In this document: positions 6,501 to 15,489 of the stretch, one piece after another
How positions within the stretch are numbered: the stretch's first letter is position 1
How the letters are laid out: every line of letters begins with the position of its first letter
NCBI GenBank assembly: GCA_015069485.1
Contig: SVIM01000015.1
Location: forward strand, 1-42,446
Length of the DNA: 42,446 nt
Reading direction: 5' to 3'
DNA from: Clostridiales bacterium
GTDB taxonomy: Bacteria; Bacillota; Clostridia; Christensenellales; Borkfalkiaceae
Made by a program: the position numbers and the translations under genes
The notes under the pieces: model-generated
Seen by the model: the letters and a program-made list of their open reading frames with translations, nothing else
What the model was told of the DNA's origin: nothing
Databases searched by the model: none

Positions 6501-7232
6501 ATGAAAACCGCACTAATTACAGGTGGAACGAAGGGTATAGGTAAGGCTATTGCCCTTGCCTTTTTACAGCAAGGATACGAGGTGGTTATAAATTATTCTA
6601 ACGACGAAAAAACCGCCATCGAAACGCAAGAAGAATTTAATATTTTAGGCTTTTGTCCAATACTTTTGCGCGCTGACGTTTCAAACGAACAGCAGGTTAA
6701 GGGTATGTTTAGGGAATTTTTTCAGCTCTATTCCCATCTCGACGTGCTCGTAAACAACGCAGGTATTTGCCTTGAAAAGAACAAGGTTATTCAAACGACT
6801 TCCCTTTTAGAGTGGAATAAAATTATTGCGGTAAACGCCACGGGCGCTTTTTTATGCAGTAGGGAGGTTGCCGACAATATGATTTGCTTTGGAAGCGGTT
6901 GTATTATTAATATAAGCTCCATTTGGGGTGAAGTGGGCGCAAGCTGTGAAGTTGCCTATTCGGCGTCAAAGGGCGCTATAATATCCTTTACCAAGGCGCT
7001 CGCAAAGGAGCTTGCTCCCTCAAAGGTGCGCGTAAATTGCGTTTCTCCCGGGTTTATCGATACTAAAATGAACGCCCATTTAACCTCGCAGGAATATGAA
7101 GAATTAATCGATTCTATCCCCATAGGCAGGGTGGGCACGGGCGCAGACGTTGCAAAGGCTTGCTTATATTTAGCCGAAGCCGACTACGTTACGGGCGAGG
7201 TGCTTTCCGTTGGCGGCGGTTATGCAAAATAG
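6501..7232 (+). CDS. Short-chain dehydrogenase/reductase (FabG-like)
   Basis: 243 residues with a full classical SDR layout: the NADP-binding TGGTKGIGKAIA near the N-terminus, NNAG, the catalytic Ser in INISSIWGE, the YSASK pair, and a C-terminus ending VTGEVLSVGGGYAK as in 3-oxoacyl-ACP reductases. The AAAGGA ribosome site is good. The sequence resembles FabG more than sugar dehydrogenases, but fatty acid genes are not adjacent, so the substrate stays open. It follows aroK after 46 bases that hold a stem-loop, so it may belong to the aro operon. Confidence 0.85.
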   Translation: MKTALITGGTKGIGKAIALAFLQQGYEVVINYSNDEKTAIETQEEFNILGFCPILLRADVSNEQQVKGMFREFFQLYSHLDVLVNNAGICLEKNKVIQTTSLLEWNKIIAVNATGAFLCSREVADNMICFGSGCIINISSIWGEVGASCEVAYSASKGAIISFTKALAKELAPSKVRVNCVSPGFIDTKMNAHLTSQEYEELIDSIPIGRVGTGADVAKACLYLAEADYVTGEVLSVGGGYAK

Positions 7233-7235
7233 CAG

Positions 7236-7292
7236 CTTGCCGTTGCCGTTCTCTATTTAAAAGCTCGGTCAGCGCTATAACTAAACGGCAAG
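7236..7292. repeat. Long-loop inverted repeat with a GCGCTATAAC core, copy 1
   Basis: CTTGCCGTT (7236-7244) pairs with AACGGCAAG (7284-7292) across 39 bases that contain GCGCTATAAC (7272-7281). A similar arrangement, GCCGTT - GCGCTATAAC - AACGGC, recurs at 37337-37376. A second near-palindrome, GCTAT...ATAGC, lies at 7297-7317. No terminator T-run is seen. Confidence 0.4.
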
Positions 7293-7412
7293 TCAAGCTA
7301 TCTTAAGCTTAAATAGCCGTAAAGGCAAAGCGCTAACCTTATTAAAAAAATATTTTACAAATTTTCGTAAAAAAAAGGATTTTATATTTTTTTTTCGTAT
7401 AACTATAGCGTA

Positions 7413-8441
7413 ATGGATATTTTAAATACTTTAAAGGAAAAAACCTATAAAATAGAAGAAGCGTTTTTATCGCCCTTTGCAACCTTTTCAAAAAACACTT
7501 TAGGTAGGGACAAGGCGGAAAAACCTTGCGAAATGCGCACCGACTTTCAGCGTGATAGGGACAGAATAATTTACTGCAAGGCGTTTAGAAGATTAAAAAA
7601 CAAAACGCAGGTTTTCTTTTCGCCTGAAGGCGATCATTACGTAACTCGCCTAACGCACACCTTAGACGTTGCTCAAATTTCCCGTTCAATAGCAAGGACT
7701 TTAAATTTAAACGAGGACTTATGCGAAGCTATTGCCTTGGGGCACGATTTGGGGCATACCCCTTTCGGCCATAGCGGTGAAAGAATTTTAAACAAGCTTT
7801 GCCCTATGGGCTTTAAGCATAACGAGCAATCGGTAAGGGTTGTAGAGGTTTTAGAAAGGGACGGACAAGGCCTAAACTTAACCGTAGAGGTAAGGGACGG
7901 AATTTTGCACCACAGAAAGAGCGGTAAGCCTAAAACCTTAGAAGGCAAGGTCGTTTCCGTTGCCGATAAAATTGCGTACATAAATCACGATTTAGACGAC
8001 GCTATAAGGGCGGGCGTTATAACCTTAAACGACGTTCCCGCTCAAGTTTTAAAAACATTAGGTAAATCCTCTAAAGAAAGAATTAATACGGCAATATCCT
8101 CGATTTACCGTAATTCTATAGGCAAAAATTCGGTTGAAATGGAAGCGGAAATTAAAGGCGCGAGCGAAGAGCTTAGGGCATTTATGTTCAAGCACGTTTA
8201 CTTAAGGGACGTGGCTATGGCAGAAGAAGAAAAAGCCGAGCGTATGCTTTCCGATTTATATTATCACTATCTAAAATTCCCCGAATCATTACCTGAAACC
8301 TATAAAAAATTACTAAAAAATTACGCTATCGAGCAAGTAGTGTGCGACTATCTTTCTTCAATGACGGATAGGTATGCAATTTACACTTTCCAAAAACTGT
8401 TTATTCCAAAGGGTTGGTCCTTTGGTGACGAATCAAGATAA
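7413..8441 (+). CDS. dgt: dGTPase-like dNTP triphosphohydrolase (HD domain)
   Basis: 342 residues. The HD phosphohydrolase metal ligands are visible in RLTHTLDVAQ and GHDLGHTPFGHSGE, and the N-terminal block TDFQRDRDRIIYCKAFRRL is characteristic of the dGTPase family. It hydrolyses dNTPs to nucleoside and triphosphate. This gene commonly precedes dnaG-rpoD in Clostridia, as here. I see no convincing ribosome site in front of the ATG. TATAAC at 7398-7403 lies only 10 bases before it, so a very short or absent leader is possible. The symbol follows the family; substrate range in this subfamily is not proven. Confidence 0.88.
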   Translation: MDILNTLKEKTYKIEEAFLSPFATFSKNTLGRDKAEKPCEMRTDFQRDRDRIIYCKAFRRLKNKTQVFFSPEGDHYVTRLTHTLDVAQISRSIARTLNLNEDLCEAIALGHDLGHTPFGHSGERILNKLCPMGFKHNEQSVRVVEVLERDGQGLNLTVEVRDGILHHRKSGKPKTLEGKVVSVADKIAYINHDLDDAIRAGVITLNDVPAQVLKTLGKSSKERINTAISSIYRNSIGKNSVEMEAEIKGASEELRAFMFKHVYLRDVAMAEEEKAERMLSDLYYHYLKFPESLPETYKKLLKNYAIEQVVCDYLSSMTDRYAIYTFQKLFIPKGWSFGDESR

Positions 8442-8495
8442 TTTAAAAAATACGCAAAATAAAAAAGGCGCAAAACTGCGTTAGTTAAGGGATAT

Positions 8496-10286
8496 ATGGC
8501 GGTTAATCAGCAATTTTTACAAACCTTAAAGGATAAACTTAATATTGTGGAAGTTGCGTCAGGATACCTTCATCTCGAAAAAAAGGGTGCAACCTATTGG
8601 GCGTGTTGCCCCTTCCACCACGAAAAAACTGCTTCGTTTGCGCTTAACGAAAGCGAGCAATATTTTCATTGCTTTGGTTGCGGTGCTTCGGGCGATATTA
8701 TAAAACTCGTTTCCGAGTTAGAAACGCTTGATTTTATGGACACCGTAAAACTGCTTGCCGATAGGGCAAAGCTTCCTATGCCGGAAACGGACTTTGATAA
8801 CGAAAAGACTGCCCAGCAAAAAAAGAAGCGCGACACCTTATTGCGCCTTATGAAGGATTGCGCCCACTTTTACTTAAATAATTTAAATTCCGGCAACGCC
8901 AACGCGCATATCGAATACATATTAAAGCGTCAAATTCCATCGCCTATCGTGCGTCAATTCGGTTTAGGCGCAAGCTTAAATTATACCGATCTTCCCAAAT
9001 TTCTTTTAAAAAAGGGCTATACAAAGCAAGATATGATTGATAGCGGAACTGTAAACGAGGTGGACGGCAGGCTTGTGGACGCGCAGGGCGGAAGATTAAT
9101 TTTTCCCATAATAAACGCCTTGGGCGAGGTTGTGGCTTTCGGTGGCAGGGTTCTTCAAAAAACGGACTTCGCCAAATACAAAAACACCAAAGAAACGCTT
9201 ATTTTTAATAAAAGTAAAACGCTTTATAACGTTAATTTACTTAAAAAATTAAAAAGAAGCCAAACTATTAACGAAGTTATAATGGTAGAAGGGTATATGG
9301 ACACCATTTCCCTTTATCAAGCGGGCTTTAAAAACGTTGTGGCAAGTATGGGCACTTCGCTCACGCAAGATCAAGCAAGGCTTATCAAGCGTTATACAAG
9401 CACCGTTTTAATTAGCTACGACGCCGACGGCGCAGGTCAAAAGGCAAACCTAAGGGGGTTGGAAATTTTAAAGGAAGCAGGGCTTAACGTAAAGGTCGTT
9501 CCCCTTCCCGACGGATTAGACCCCGACGACGTTATTAAGCAACGGGGCGTAGAAGGCTATCAAAGGTGCTTAGATTCGGCTATGCCACTTATAGATTATA
9601 AGCTTTCCGTTCTTAAAAAGGGCGTGGATTTGTCAAAGACGGAAGAAAAGCGCAAGTACGTTGCAGACGCTATTAATATTATAAGGGCGAGCGAAAACGT
9701 AGCAGAGCAAGAGGATTTATTAAAACGGTTAAGGGAGGAAACGGGCGTAACCTTTGAAGCGTTAAAACGCCAGCTTTTATCTTTACCCGAAAAGGTTGAA
9801 CCTAAAAAGGAAAAATCAAAGCCTATTCGCCAGGATCAATCGAATATGCAGTTAAAGGCGTCGCGCTTCGTTATAGCAAGCCTACTGTTTGGCGCAAAAT
9901 ATGCGCAAGAAACTGATATCGCCGACGTGCCCTTCGTAAGCGACGTTCATACTATAATTGCAAGATACCTTTTATCGAAAAGGCTTTTAGAGGACGAGGT
10001 TCATATAAGGGAGCTTTTTGATATATTCGAGCAAAACACTCCCGAATTTGAAGAGCTTACTAAAATTTTAGACTTTGCCGAAGGGGATAACTTAACCGGT
10101 GAGGTAGCCGTAAAATATTATGCGGACTGCATAAAACAGCTTCAAATTTTAGATATTGACAATCAAATCGCTCAAATTCAATTAAAAATTAAAAACTGCA
10201 CCGATATAACCGAACAATCCGTTCTTGCATCGGGGCTTACAAACTTAATAAAACTTAAAGCAAAAATTAAAAACGGAGTACAATAA
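8496..10286 (+). CDS. dnaG: DNA primase
   Basis: 596 residues. The N-terminal CHC2 zinc finger is clear (C38-P-F-H41 and C59-F-G-C62), followed by the catalytic-core N domain, a Toprim domain ([18 protein letters not shown], then [13 protein letters not shown] and LPDGLDPDD) and a C-terminal helicase-interaction region. It makes RNA primers for the replication fork. The ribosome site AAGGG lies before the ATG. Its TAA overlaps the rpoD ATG by one base, so the two are translationally coupled, as in the classical primase-sigma operon. Confidence 0.97.
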   Translation: MAVNQQFLQTLKDKLNIVEVASGYLHLEKKGATYWACCPFHHEKTASFALNESEQYFHCFGCGASGDIIKLVSELETLDFMDTVKLLADRAKLPMPETDFDNEKTAQQKKKRDTLLRLMKDCAHFYLNNLNSGNANAHIEYILKRQIPSPIVRQFGLGASLNYTDLPKFLLKKGYTKQDMIDSGTVNEVDGRLVDAQGGRLIFPIINALGEVVAFGGRVLQKTDFAKYKNTKETLIFNKSKTLYNVNLLKKLKRSQTINEVIMVEGYMDTISLYQAGFKNVVASMGTSLTQDQARLIKRYTSTVLISYDADGAGQKANLRGLEILKEAGLNVKVVPLPDGLDPDDVIKQRGVEGYQRCLDSAMPLIDYKLSVLKKGVDLSKTEEKRKYVADAINIIRASENVAEQEDLLKRLREETGVTFEALKRQLLSLPEKVEPKKEKSKPIRQDQSNMQLKASRFVIASLLFGAKYAQETDIADVPFVSDVHTIIARYLLSKRLLEDEVHIRELFDIFEQNTPEFEELTKILDFAEGDNLTGEVAVKYYADCIKQLQILDIDNQIAQIQLKIKNCTDITEQSVLASGLTNLIKLKAKIKNGVQ

Positions 10287-11347
10287 TGAGCATCTTATCC
10301 GATCAAAAACTTAACGAAATTTTAAAACAAATTATCGACATTTACGGCGCAAAAGGTTCAATAACGACCAACAACCTTTGCGACATTATGGAAAAATACG
10401 AAACGACCCCCGCGCAGATGGACTTCGTTTATAAATCTATTGCAGAAGCGAGCATACAAATTATCGACGAAGCAGAAAGGGATAGGGAGCTTTACGAGCA
10501 AGCGTTATCCGACATTGGCTTGGACGACCCCGTTAAAATGTATTTAAAGGATATCGGCCGTGTGCCCCTTCTTTCCGCCGACGACGAAATCGAGCTTGCA
10601 AGATTGATGCAGGAAGGCGACGAAGCCGCTAAAAAGAAGCTTTCTGAAGCAAACTTAAGGTTAGTCGTTTCTATTGCAAAGCGTTACGTGGGTAGGGGTA
10701 TGCTCTTTTTGGATTTAATTCAAGAAGGCAACTTAGGTCTTATGAAGGCGGTAGAAAAATTCGACTATCAAAAGGGCTTTAAATTCTCAACCTACGCAAC
10801 CTGGTGGATAAGACAAGCTATTACAAGGGCTATTGCCGACCAAGCAAGAACAATCCGTATCCCCGTGCATATGGTTGAAACAATTAATAAATTAACCCGC
10901 GTTTCAAGAATTTTACTTCAAAAATTAGGCAGAGAGCCTCAACCCTCTGAAATCGCTAAAGAAATGGGACTTTCGGAAGAAAGAGTGCGTGAAATCCAAA
11001 AAATCGCGCAAGACCCCGTTTCCTTAGAAACGCCTATCGGTGAAGAGGAAGATAGCCATTTAGGCGACTTTATCGAAGACGAATCCACCATAACTCCCTC
11101 CGATAGCGTTTCCGCTACTATGCTTAAAGAAACGCTTTTGGGCGTTTTAAACAGCTTAACCCCCCGTGAAGAAAAGGTATTGCGCCTTCGCTACGGCGTG
11201 GACGACGGCAGACCTAGAACCTTGGAAGAAGTAGGTAAGGAATTTAACGTTACCCGTGAGCGTATCCGTCAAATCGAAGCAAAGGCTTTGCGTAAGCTTC
11301 GTCACCCTTCCCGCTCCAAGCACCTTAAAGACTTTTTGGATACCTAA
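10286..11347 (+). CDS. rpoD: Primary RNA polymerase sigma factor (sigma-70/SigA)
   Basis: 353 residues, compact like Firmicutes SigA. A short region 1.1-like N-terminus precedes region 1.2 ([17 protein letters not shown]), region 2 ([52 protein letters not shown]), region 3, and region 4 ([39 protein letters not shown]). It directs core polymerase to the TTGACA/TATAAT promoters seen across this window. It sits between dnaG and trmK with one-base overlaps on both sides. Confidence 0.97.
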   Translation: MSILSDQKLNEILKQIIDIYGAKGSITTNNLCDIMEKYETTPAQMDFVYKSIAEASIQIIDEAERDRELYEQALSDIGLDDPVKMYLKDIGRVPLLSADDEIELARLMQEGDEAAKKKLSEANLRLVVSIAKRYVGRGMLFLDLIQEGNLGLMKAVEKFDYQKGFKFSTYATWWIRQAITRAIADQARTIRIPVHMVETINKLTRVSRILLQKLGREPQPSEIAKEMGLSEERVREIQKIAQDPVSLETPIGEEEDSHLGDFIEDESTITPSDSVSATMLKETLLGVLNSLTPREEKVLRLRYGVDDGRPRTLEEVGKEFNVTRERIRQIEAKALRKLRHPSRSKHLKDFLDT

Positions 11348-11997
11348 TGGAACGCATCAAAAAATTATGCTCGTACCTTTCGCCTTGTAAAAGCTTTGCC
11401 GACGTAGGCTGCGACCACGGCTATTGCACCGAATATATGGTAAAATCGGGGCTTTGCCAAACCGCAATAATTGCCGACATCAGCGCAAAAAGCTTAAATA
11501 AGGCGGAAGTATTGCTTAACGAATACATAAAGCAGGGCAAGGTTTCGTCAGTTTGCTGCGACGGGCTTGAAAAAATCCCCAGCGACTGTGAGCAGGTTTT
11601 AATCGCCGGTATGGGCGGTGAAGAAATTATTAAAATATTAAAAAATTCCTTTATTCCGCAAAGCTTCGTTTTTCAACCAATGAAAAATTCCGAGCTTTTA
11701 AGGGAATATTTATTAGAATGCGGATGCGAGCTTATAATAGACGATATATTTTTCGCCGACGAAAAATTTTACTTTATAATAAAGGGTAAGCTTGTTGGTG
11801 AAAGGCAAACCTATACTAAAGCGCAAATTAAATACGGCAAGCAAAGCCTTACAAATCCCATATTAATAAATATGCTAAAATTAGAGCTGGAAAAAAAGCA
11901 GCAGTATTTACAAAGGGAAATGTCGGCAGAAAGCCGAGAAGGTATATTAAAAGAAGTAAATTACATACAGGGGGTAATAAGCGGTGCAATTAAATGA
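11347..11997 (+). CDS. trmK: tRNA (adenine22-N1)-methyltransferase
   Basis: 216 residues. The SAM-binding motif ADVGCDHGYCTEY (18-30), then IIADISAKSLNKAE and the family motif AGMGGEEI match TrmK (former COG2384), which methylates A22 in the tRNA D-arm in Gram-positive bacteria. The C-terminus is a helical coiled coil. It begins on the last base of rpoD and overlaps the Nif3-like gene by 14 bases, the usual rpoD-trmK-nif3 order. Confidence 0.93.
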   Translation: MERIKKLCSYLSPCKSFADVGCDHGYCTEYMVKSGLCQTAIIADISAKSLNKAEVLLNEYIKQGKVSSVCCDGLEKIPSDCEQVLIAGMGGEEIIKILKNSFIPQSFVFQPMKNSELLREYLLECGCELIIDDIFFADEKFYFIIKGKLVGERQTYTKAQIKYGKQSLTNPILINMLKLELEKKQQYLQREMSAESREGILKEVNYIQGVISGAIK

Positions 11998-12769
11998 AAT
12001 TATTTCCGTTTGCGAACGGTTTGCGCCCCTTTCAATCAGTAAAGAATATTGCGCAAATTTCGGGCATTACGATAATAGCGGAACAATTTTAAATTGTGGC
12101 AATAAAATAAATAAAATTTTATGCTCGCTCGACTTTTCTTTAGGCGCTGTAAAAGAGGCATTGGATGGGGGATATGGCTTAATTATCACCCATCACCCCG
12201 CAATTTTCGGCGGTATAAAAAGCATTGACGAAGAAGGGGACGAGCTTTCTAAAAAGCTTGCGCTTTGCATTAAAAACGGCATATCCGTCTATTCTTGCCA
12301 CCTAAATTTAGACGCGGCAGAGCAGGGTGTAGATTACTTTTTAATGAAGGGCTTAGGCGGAAAAGAAGAAAAGGTTATGGATAAGCTTTCGCAAGGGGGC
12401 TACGGCAGGGCGTATTCCGTTTGCGAGCAAACCTTTAAAAGCTTTTACCAAAACGCAATAAAGGTTTTTAATTCAAACAAATGTCGCGTTTACGGCAAAG
12501 ACGATAAAATTATTAAAAAAGTCGCGTCCTTTTGCGGTGCAGGCACGGACGAAAAGGCAATTAATTTTGCCCTTTTAAACGGAGTCGACGCCTTCGTTTC
12601 CTCCGATATGAAGCACCACAATATAACGGCTCTTTGCGAAAAGGGCGTTGCAGTTATCGAACTCACTCACTACGCAAGCGAAAATTACGGCTTTATAAAC
12701 GCTTGCAAAATTATGTTAAAAAATATTTCCTTACCCGTTAAATATCATACGGACGAAATTTATTTATAA
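11984..12769 (+). CDS. Nif3-like dinuclear metal centre protein
   Basis: 261 residues, the short form without the middle PII-like insertion. Metal ligands are in ITHHPAIFGG near the N-terminus, YSCHLNLDAA, and the C-terminal SSDMKHH and ELTHYASE motifs. The family (YqfO/NIF3, DUF34) is often annotated as GTP cyclohydrolase I type 2, but its true cellular function is unsettled. Overlap with trmK points to one transcript. Confidence 0.92.
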   Translation: MQLNEIISVCERFAPLSISKEYCANFGHYDNSGTILNCGNKINKILCSLDFSLGAVKEALDGGYGLIITHHPAIFGGIKSIDEEGDELSKKLALCIKNGISVYSCHLNLDAAEQGVDYFLMKGLGGKEEKVMDKLSQGGYGRAYSVCEQTFKSFYQNAIKVFNSNKCRVYGKDDKIIKKVASFCGAGTDEKAINFALLNGVDAFVSSDMKHHNITALCEKGVAVIELTHYASENYGFINACKIMLKNISLPVKYHTDEIYL

Positions 12770-12805
12770 ATACCTTCCGCAAACTGCGGAATTAAGGAGG
12801 CTATT

Positions 12806-13510
12806 ATGGCACAGGTAGAACAACTTTTAAAATACCAACAGGAAGACGGAAAGCTTTTAAAAATAGAGCAAGAGGTCGCTTCCTCTGACGAACGCAAAAA
12901 GTACGTTCAAGCAAAAAACTTTTTAACCAAAGCACCTGAAAAGTTAGATCAGTTAGAAGCAAAGGCGGGCGAATTGCAGGTAATTTTGCAATCTTTAATA
13001 AAAAGGTACGAAGAAATTTGCGAAACCTTAAAGGATTTTGAACACGTTGACGAGCTTGTTCAAGGTGGCGCAGAAGTAGCTTTTTACAAAAAGAACGTAT
13101 CTTCCATAATCGATCAAATAAAATCGTTAAAGGCAGAAATTGCTTCGCTTACCGCAAACATTAAGGCTTCCGACGAGGAATACCAAGCGCTTAAAAAGAA
13201 GACTATTTCCGTGCAAAAGCAATATAAAGAATCTTCCGAAATCTACAAGGCTTATAAAGATAGCAAAATGCAGGAAATTAAAGAAATTCAAAAGGAGCTT
13301 GCAAGCTTAGAAAAGCAAATCGATCCTAAGCTAATTAGCAAATACAAGGAAAAGCGAAGCGAAAGAATTTTCCCCGTATTATGCTCGATAAACGCAAACC
13401 GTTGCTCAAAGTGCGGTAGCGAGCTTTCTATCGCAGGCTTAGAAAAGGCGCGATTAGGCGAAGCGCTAGAATGCGAAAACTGCCACAGATTTTTATATCA
13501 AAAAAAGTAA
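12806..13510 (+). CDS. Coiled-coil protein with C-terminal C4 zinc ribbon
   Basis: 234 residues. Residues about 10-190 are strongly helical and charged, forming a coiled-coil hairpin. The C-terminus has two CxxC pairs, CSKCG near 200 and CENCH near 225, as in the widespread zf-RING_7/DUF164 (CT398-type) family. That family is often placed beside nif3 genes. Its role is unknown, with nucleic-acid or scaffold binding suggested. It has a strong AAGGAGG ribosome site. It ends the dnaG-rpoD operon and is followed by a strong terminator. Confidence 0.85.
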   Translation: MAQVEQLLKYQQEDGKLLKIEQEVASSDERKKYVQAKNFLTKAPEKLDQLEAKAGELQVILQSLIKRYEEICETLKDFEHVDELVQGGAEVAFYKKNVSSIIDQIKSLKAEIASLTANIKASDEEYQALKKKTISVQKQYKESSEIYKAYKDSKMQEIKEIQKELASLEKQIDPKLISKYKEKRSERIFPVLCSINANRCSKCGSELSIAGLEKARLGEALECENCHRFLYQKK

Positions 13511-13565
13511 TTTAATAAACTTTTTCGCAGTAAAAAAATATTTTAGAATCGTTTAAAATTAATAA

Positions 13566-13607
13566 GTGCCCCAAAAAGTAAGGTAACTTTTTGGGGTACT
13601 AACTTTT
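13566..13607 (+). terminator. Strong terminator of the dgt/dnaG/rpoD operon
   Basis: GTGCCCCAAAAAGT and ACTTTTTGGGGTAC form a 14-base-pair stem with one G-T pair around AAGGTA, followed by a short T-rich tract near 13604. Confidence 0.85.
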
Positions 13608-13699
13608 TATTTAATAAGCTTAAAAAACGGCAAATTGCTAAAATAAGTTTGTATATATCAAAATATGTAATATTTTTTCAAAAAATTTTTAAAAAATTA

Positions 13700-13728
13700 T
13701 TGACAAAGCAAAAATTATATGATACTAT
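13700..13728 (+). promoter_or_regulatory. Sigma-A promoter of the candidate small RNA
   Basis: TTGACA (13700-13705), a 17-base spacer and TACTAT (13723-13728), one of the best promoters in the window. Transcription would start near 13734. Confidence 0.85.
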
Positions 13729-13733
13729 AAAAC

Positions 13734-13828
13734 CCTACACAGCTATTTTTGTGGCAGGAAAGCCATTTTAATAGATTATAAATGCGGTAAGCTTACGCGG
13801 TACAGAGGCAGGGCTTGCCGCATTTTTG
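13734..13828 (+). ncRNA. Candidate structured small RNA, about 95 nt, family not recognised
   Basis: It starts at a strong promoter and ends at a terminator hairpin, TGCGGTAAGC paired with GCTTGCCGCA (13783-13792 with 13813-13822), then TTTTTGCG. Upstream is a second hairpin: CTATT and AATAG flank TGGC-AGGAAA-GCCA (13752-13765). No reading frame of note lies within. The next gene, at 13970, has its own promoter, so this is either a stand-alone RNA or a leader whose transcription mostly ends early. I compared it by memory with SRP RNA, 6S, T-box, preQ1, c-di-GMP, fluoride, ZTP and guanidine elements and found no match. Confidence 0.55.
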
Positions 13829-13913
13829 CGTAAAAAAACGGCTAAATTTTTGCTATTTTAAAACTTTTTGGTAGCATTATATATTTTTGGTTATGCAAAA
13901 TATTAAATAACTA

Positions 13914-13942
13914 TTGACTTTATAAATAAAGGGTAGTAAAAT
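13914..13942 (+). promoter_or_regulatory. Promoter of the iron-sulfur flavoprotein gene
   Basis: TTGACT (13914-13919), 17 bases, TAAAAT (13937-13942), with an AAAGGAG ribosome site close behind. Confidence 0.75.
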
Positions 13943-13969
13943 TATCGTAAAAAAATTAAAGGAGCGAAT

Positions 13970-14593
13970 ATGAAGGTTTTAATGATAAACGGCAGCCCTC
14001 ATCAGTTTGGTTGCACCTATACTGCGCTTAAAATTATTGCAGAAGAATTAAATTCACAAGGGGTAGAAAGCGAAATCGTTTGGCTTGGCGTAAAGCCTAT
14101 TGCGGGCTGTATTTCTTGCCTTAACTGTCGCAAAACGGGCGGTGTATGCGCCTTTAACGATATCGTAAACGAAATCGCCCAAAAGGCAAAGGAAGCCGAC
14201 GGTTACGTGTTTGGCGCTCCCGTTCATTATTCCTCCCCTAACGGAGCAATGATTTGCGCTTTAGATAGGCTTTTTTACAGCAACGGCGCAAGCATGCAGT
14301 TTAAGCCTGCGGCGTCTATCGTGTCGGCAAGAAGGGCAGGTACTACCGCCTCGTACGACGTTTTAAATAAATACATAGGCATTAACAATATGATTCAAGT
14401 GCCTTCAACTTACTGGAATATGGTGCACGGCAACAGCCCCGAAGACGTTTTAAAGGACGAAGAAGGCGTTTGCATTATGCGCGCAATCGGCTCTAATATG
14501 GCGTGGATTTTAAAGCTTTTAAACGGCGCAAAGGGCACGGATTTAGAAAAACCTATAATTATTCCCAAGGTGCGCACTAACTTCATAAAATAA
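13970..14593 (+). CDS. Iron-sulfur flavoprotein / NADPH-dependent FMN reductase family protein
   Basis: 207 residues with a flavodoxin-like fold. NGSPHQFGCTYTAL binds the FMN phosphate, and GAPVHYSSPNGAM contacts the ring. The compact cysteine motif CISCLNCRKTGGVC (C-x2-C-x2-C-x6-C) fits the 4Fe-4S ligand set of iron-sulfur flavoproteins. Such proteins shuttle electrons, often in oxygen or redox stress defence in anaerobes; the exact partner is not shown. It has its own promoter. The DUF1292 gene follows after 59 bases without a clear terminator, so read-through is likely. Confidence 0.82.
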   Translation: MKVLMINGSPHQFGCTYTALKIIAEELNSQGVESEIVWLGVKPIAGCISCLNCRKTGGVCAFNDIVNEIAQKAKEADGYVFGAPVHYSSPNGAMICALDRLFYSNGASMQFKPAASIVSARRAGTTASYDVLNKYIGINNMIQVPSTYWNMVHGNSPEDVLKDEEGVCIMRAIGSNMAWILKLLNGAKGTDLEKPIIIPKVRTNFIK

Positions 14594-14652
14594 AATTGCC
14601 CCCAATATATGGCTTAATTATTTAAAAATTTTTATACTTTAGGAGAAATATT

Positions 14653-14955
14653 ATGGAAGAAAATATTATTGACGATATGGAATTTGCAGACGACGATATC
14701 GTAACGCTTCTTTCTGCCAACGGCGAAGAAATCGACTTTGTTGAAATTGCAGGCATTGCTCATCAAGGCAATTTTTATGCCATCTTACAACCCGTTGAAC
14801 TTTTAGAAGGTATGAGCGAGGACGAAGCGCTCGTATTTAAGGTATCGCGTGATGAAAACGGAAACGATAAGTTTGAAATCGAGCTTGACGACGATATTAT
14901 CGACGCAGTTTTTACCGAATATAATAGGCTTTTAGACGAAGCGCAAAATAATTAA
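14653..14955 (+). CDS. DUF1292 family acidic protein
   Basis: 100 residues, strongly acidic. It has the family pattern: a leading DDDIVTLLSANGEEIDFVEIA, then a central YAILQPVELLEGMSEDEALVF and a C-terminal acidic helix. DUF1292 proteins are common in Firmicutes, usually near yrrK/ruvX-type genes, and have no established function. It has a TTAGGAGAA ribosome site and a strong terminator downstream. Confidence 0.85.
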   Translation: MEENIIDDMEFADDDIVTLLSANGEEIDFVEIAGIAHQGNFYAILQPVELLEGMSEDEALVFKVSRDENGNDKFEIELDDDIIDAVFTEYNRLLDEAQNN

Positions 14956-14991
14956 ATAAGGCTTTGTCGCATTATCTTAACTTAAATCCCT

Positions 14992-15024
14992 AAAGGCTAC
15001 GCATTTTTGCGTAGCCTTTTTTTT
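14992..15024 (+). terminator. Terminator after the DUF1292 gene
   Basis: AAAGGCTACGC and GCGTAGCCTTT form an 11-bp stem followed by eight T residues (15017-15024). Confidence 0.92.
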
Positions 15025-15156
15025 GCGTTCTTTAAGGTTTTTGCCGGATTTTATTTAGGCTTAATAAAAAATGCAAATCTTGCCAAAAAACGACCTTATT
15101 ATATAAAATACGGCAGTAAAAAAGCAGTACGATAAAACAAAAACGAAGGAGGGCGT

Positions 15157-15468
15157 ATGGAAGTAACGTCTTGCTTTAATAACGGAAAACTTTATATAAC
15201 GCTATGCGGAGAAATGGACGAATATTCGGCATCTTCCGCCCGAATTAAATGTGATAATTTAATCGATAGCTACGTAAACGCAAAAAAAATAATAATAAAT
15301 CTTGCGCGAGTTGCGTTTATGGATTCCACCGGTATTGGCTTTTTAATAGGTAGGTATAAAAAAGCGTCCCGCTTAAATATTCCGCTTTTCGTAGCGCAAC
15401 CGGACTTCGCCGCCGACAAAATTTTAAATTTAAGCGGTATTTACTCGCTAATACCCAAGGCAGAATAA
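15157..15468 (+). CDS. spoIIAA: Anti-sigma-F factor antagonist SpoIIAA
   Basis: 103 residues, a STAS domain. The phosphorylatable serine lies in FMDSTGIGFLIGRYK (S57), the SpoIIAA signature. Unphosphorylated SpoIIAA binds SpoIIAB and frees sigma-F in the forespore. A GAAGGAGGG ribosome site precedes the ATG. It is the first gene of the canonical three-gene spoIIA operon. I could not pick a sure sigma-H type promoter in the upstream 130 bases. Confidence 0.93.
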   Translation: MEVTSCFNNGKLYITLCGEMDEYSASSARIKCDNLIDSYVNAKKIIINLARVAFMDSTGIGFLIGRYKKASRLNIPLFVAQPDFAADKILNLSGIYSLIPKAE

Positions 15469-15489
15469 TTAAAATAAGGAAATTGAGGT

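Noticed and set aside
13734-13828. SRP RNA, 6S RNA or a known riboswitch
   Set aside because: The conserved cores of these families that I remember are absent. A covariance search would be decisive and could not be run.
13970-14593. Plain flavodoxin
   Set aside because: The compact C-x2-C-x2-C-x6-C motif fits iron-sulfur flavoproteins better.
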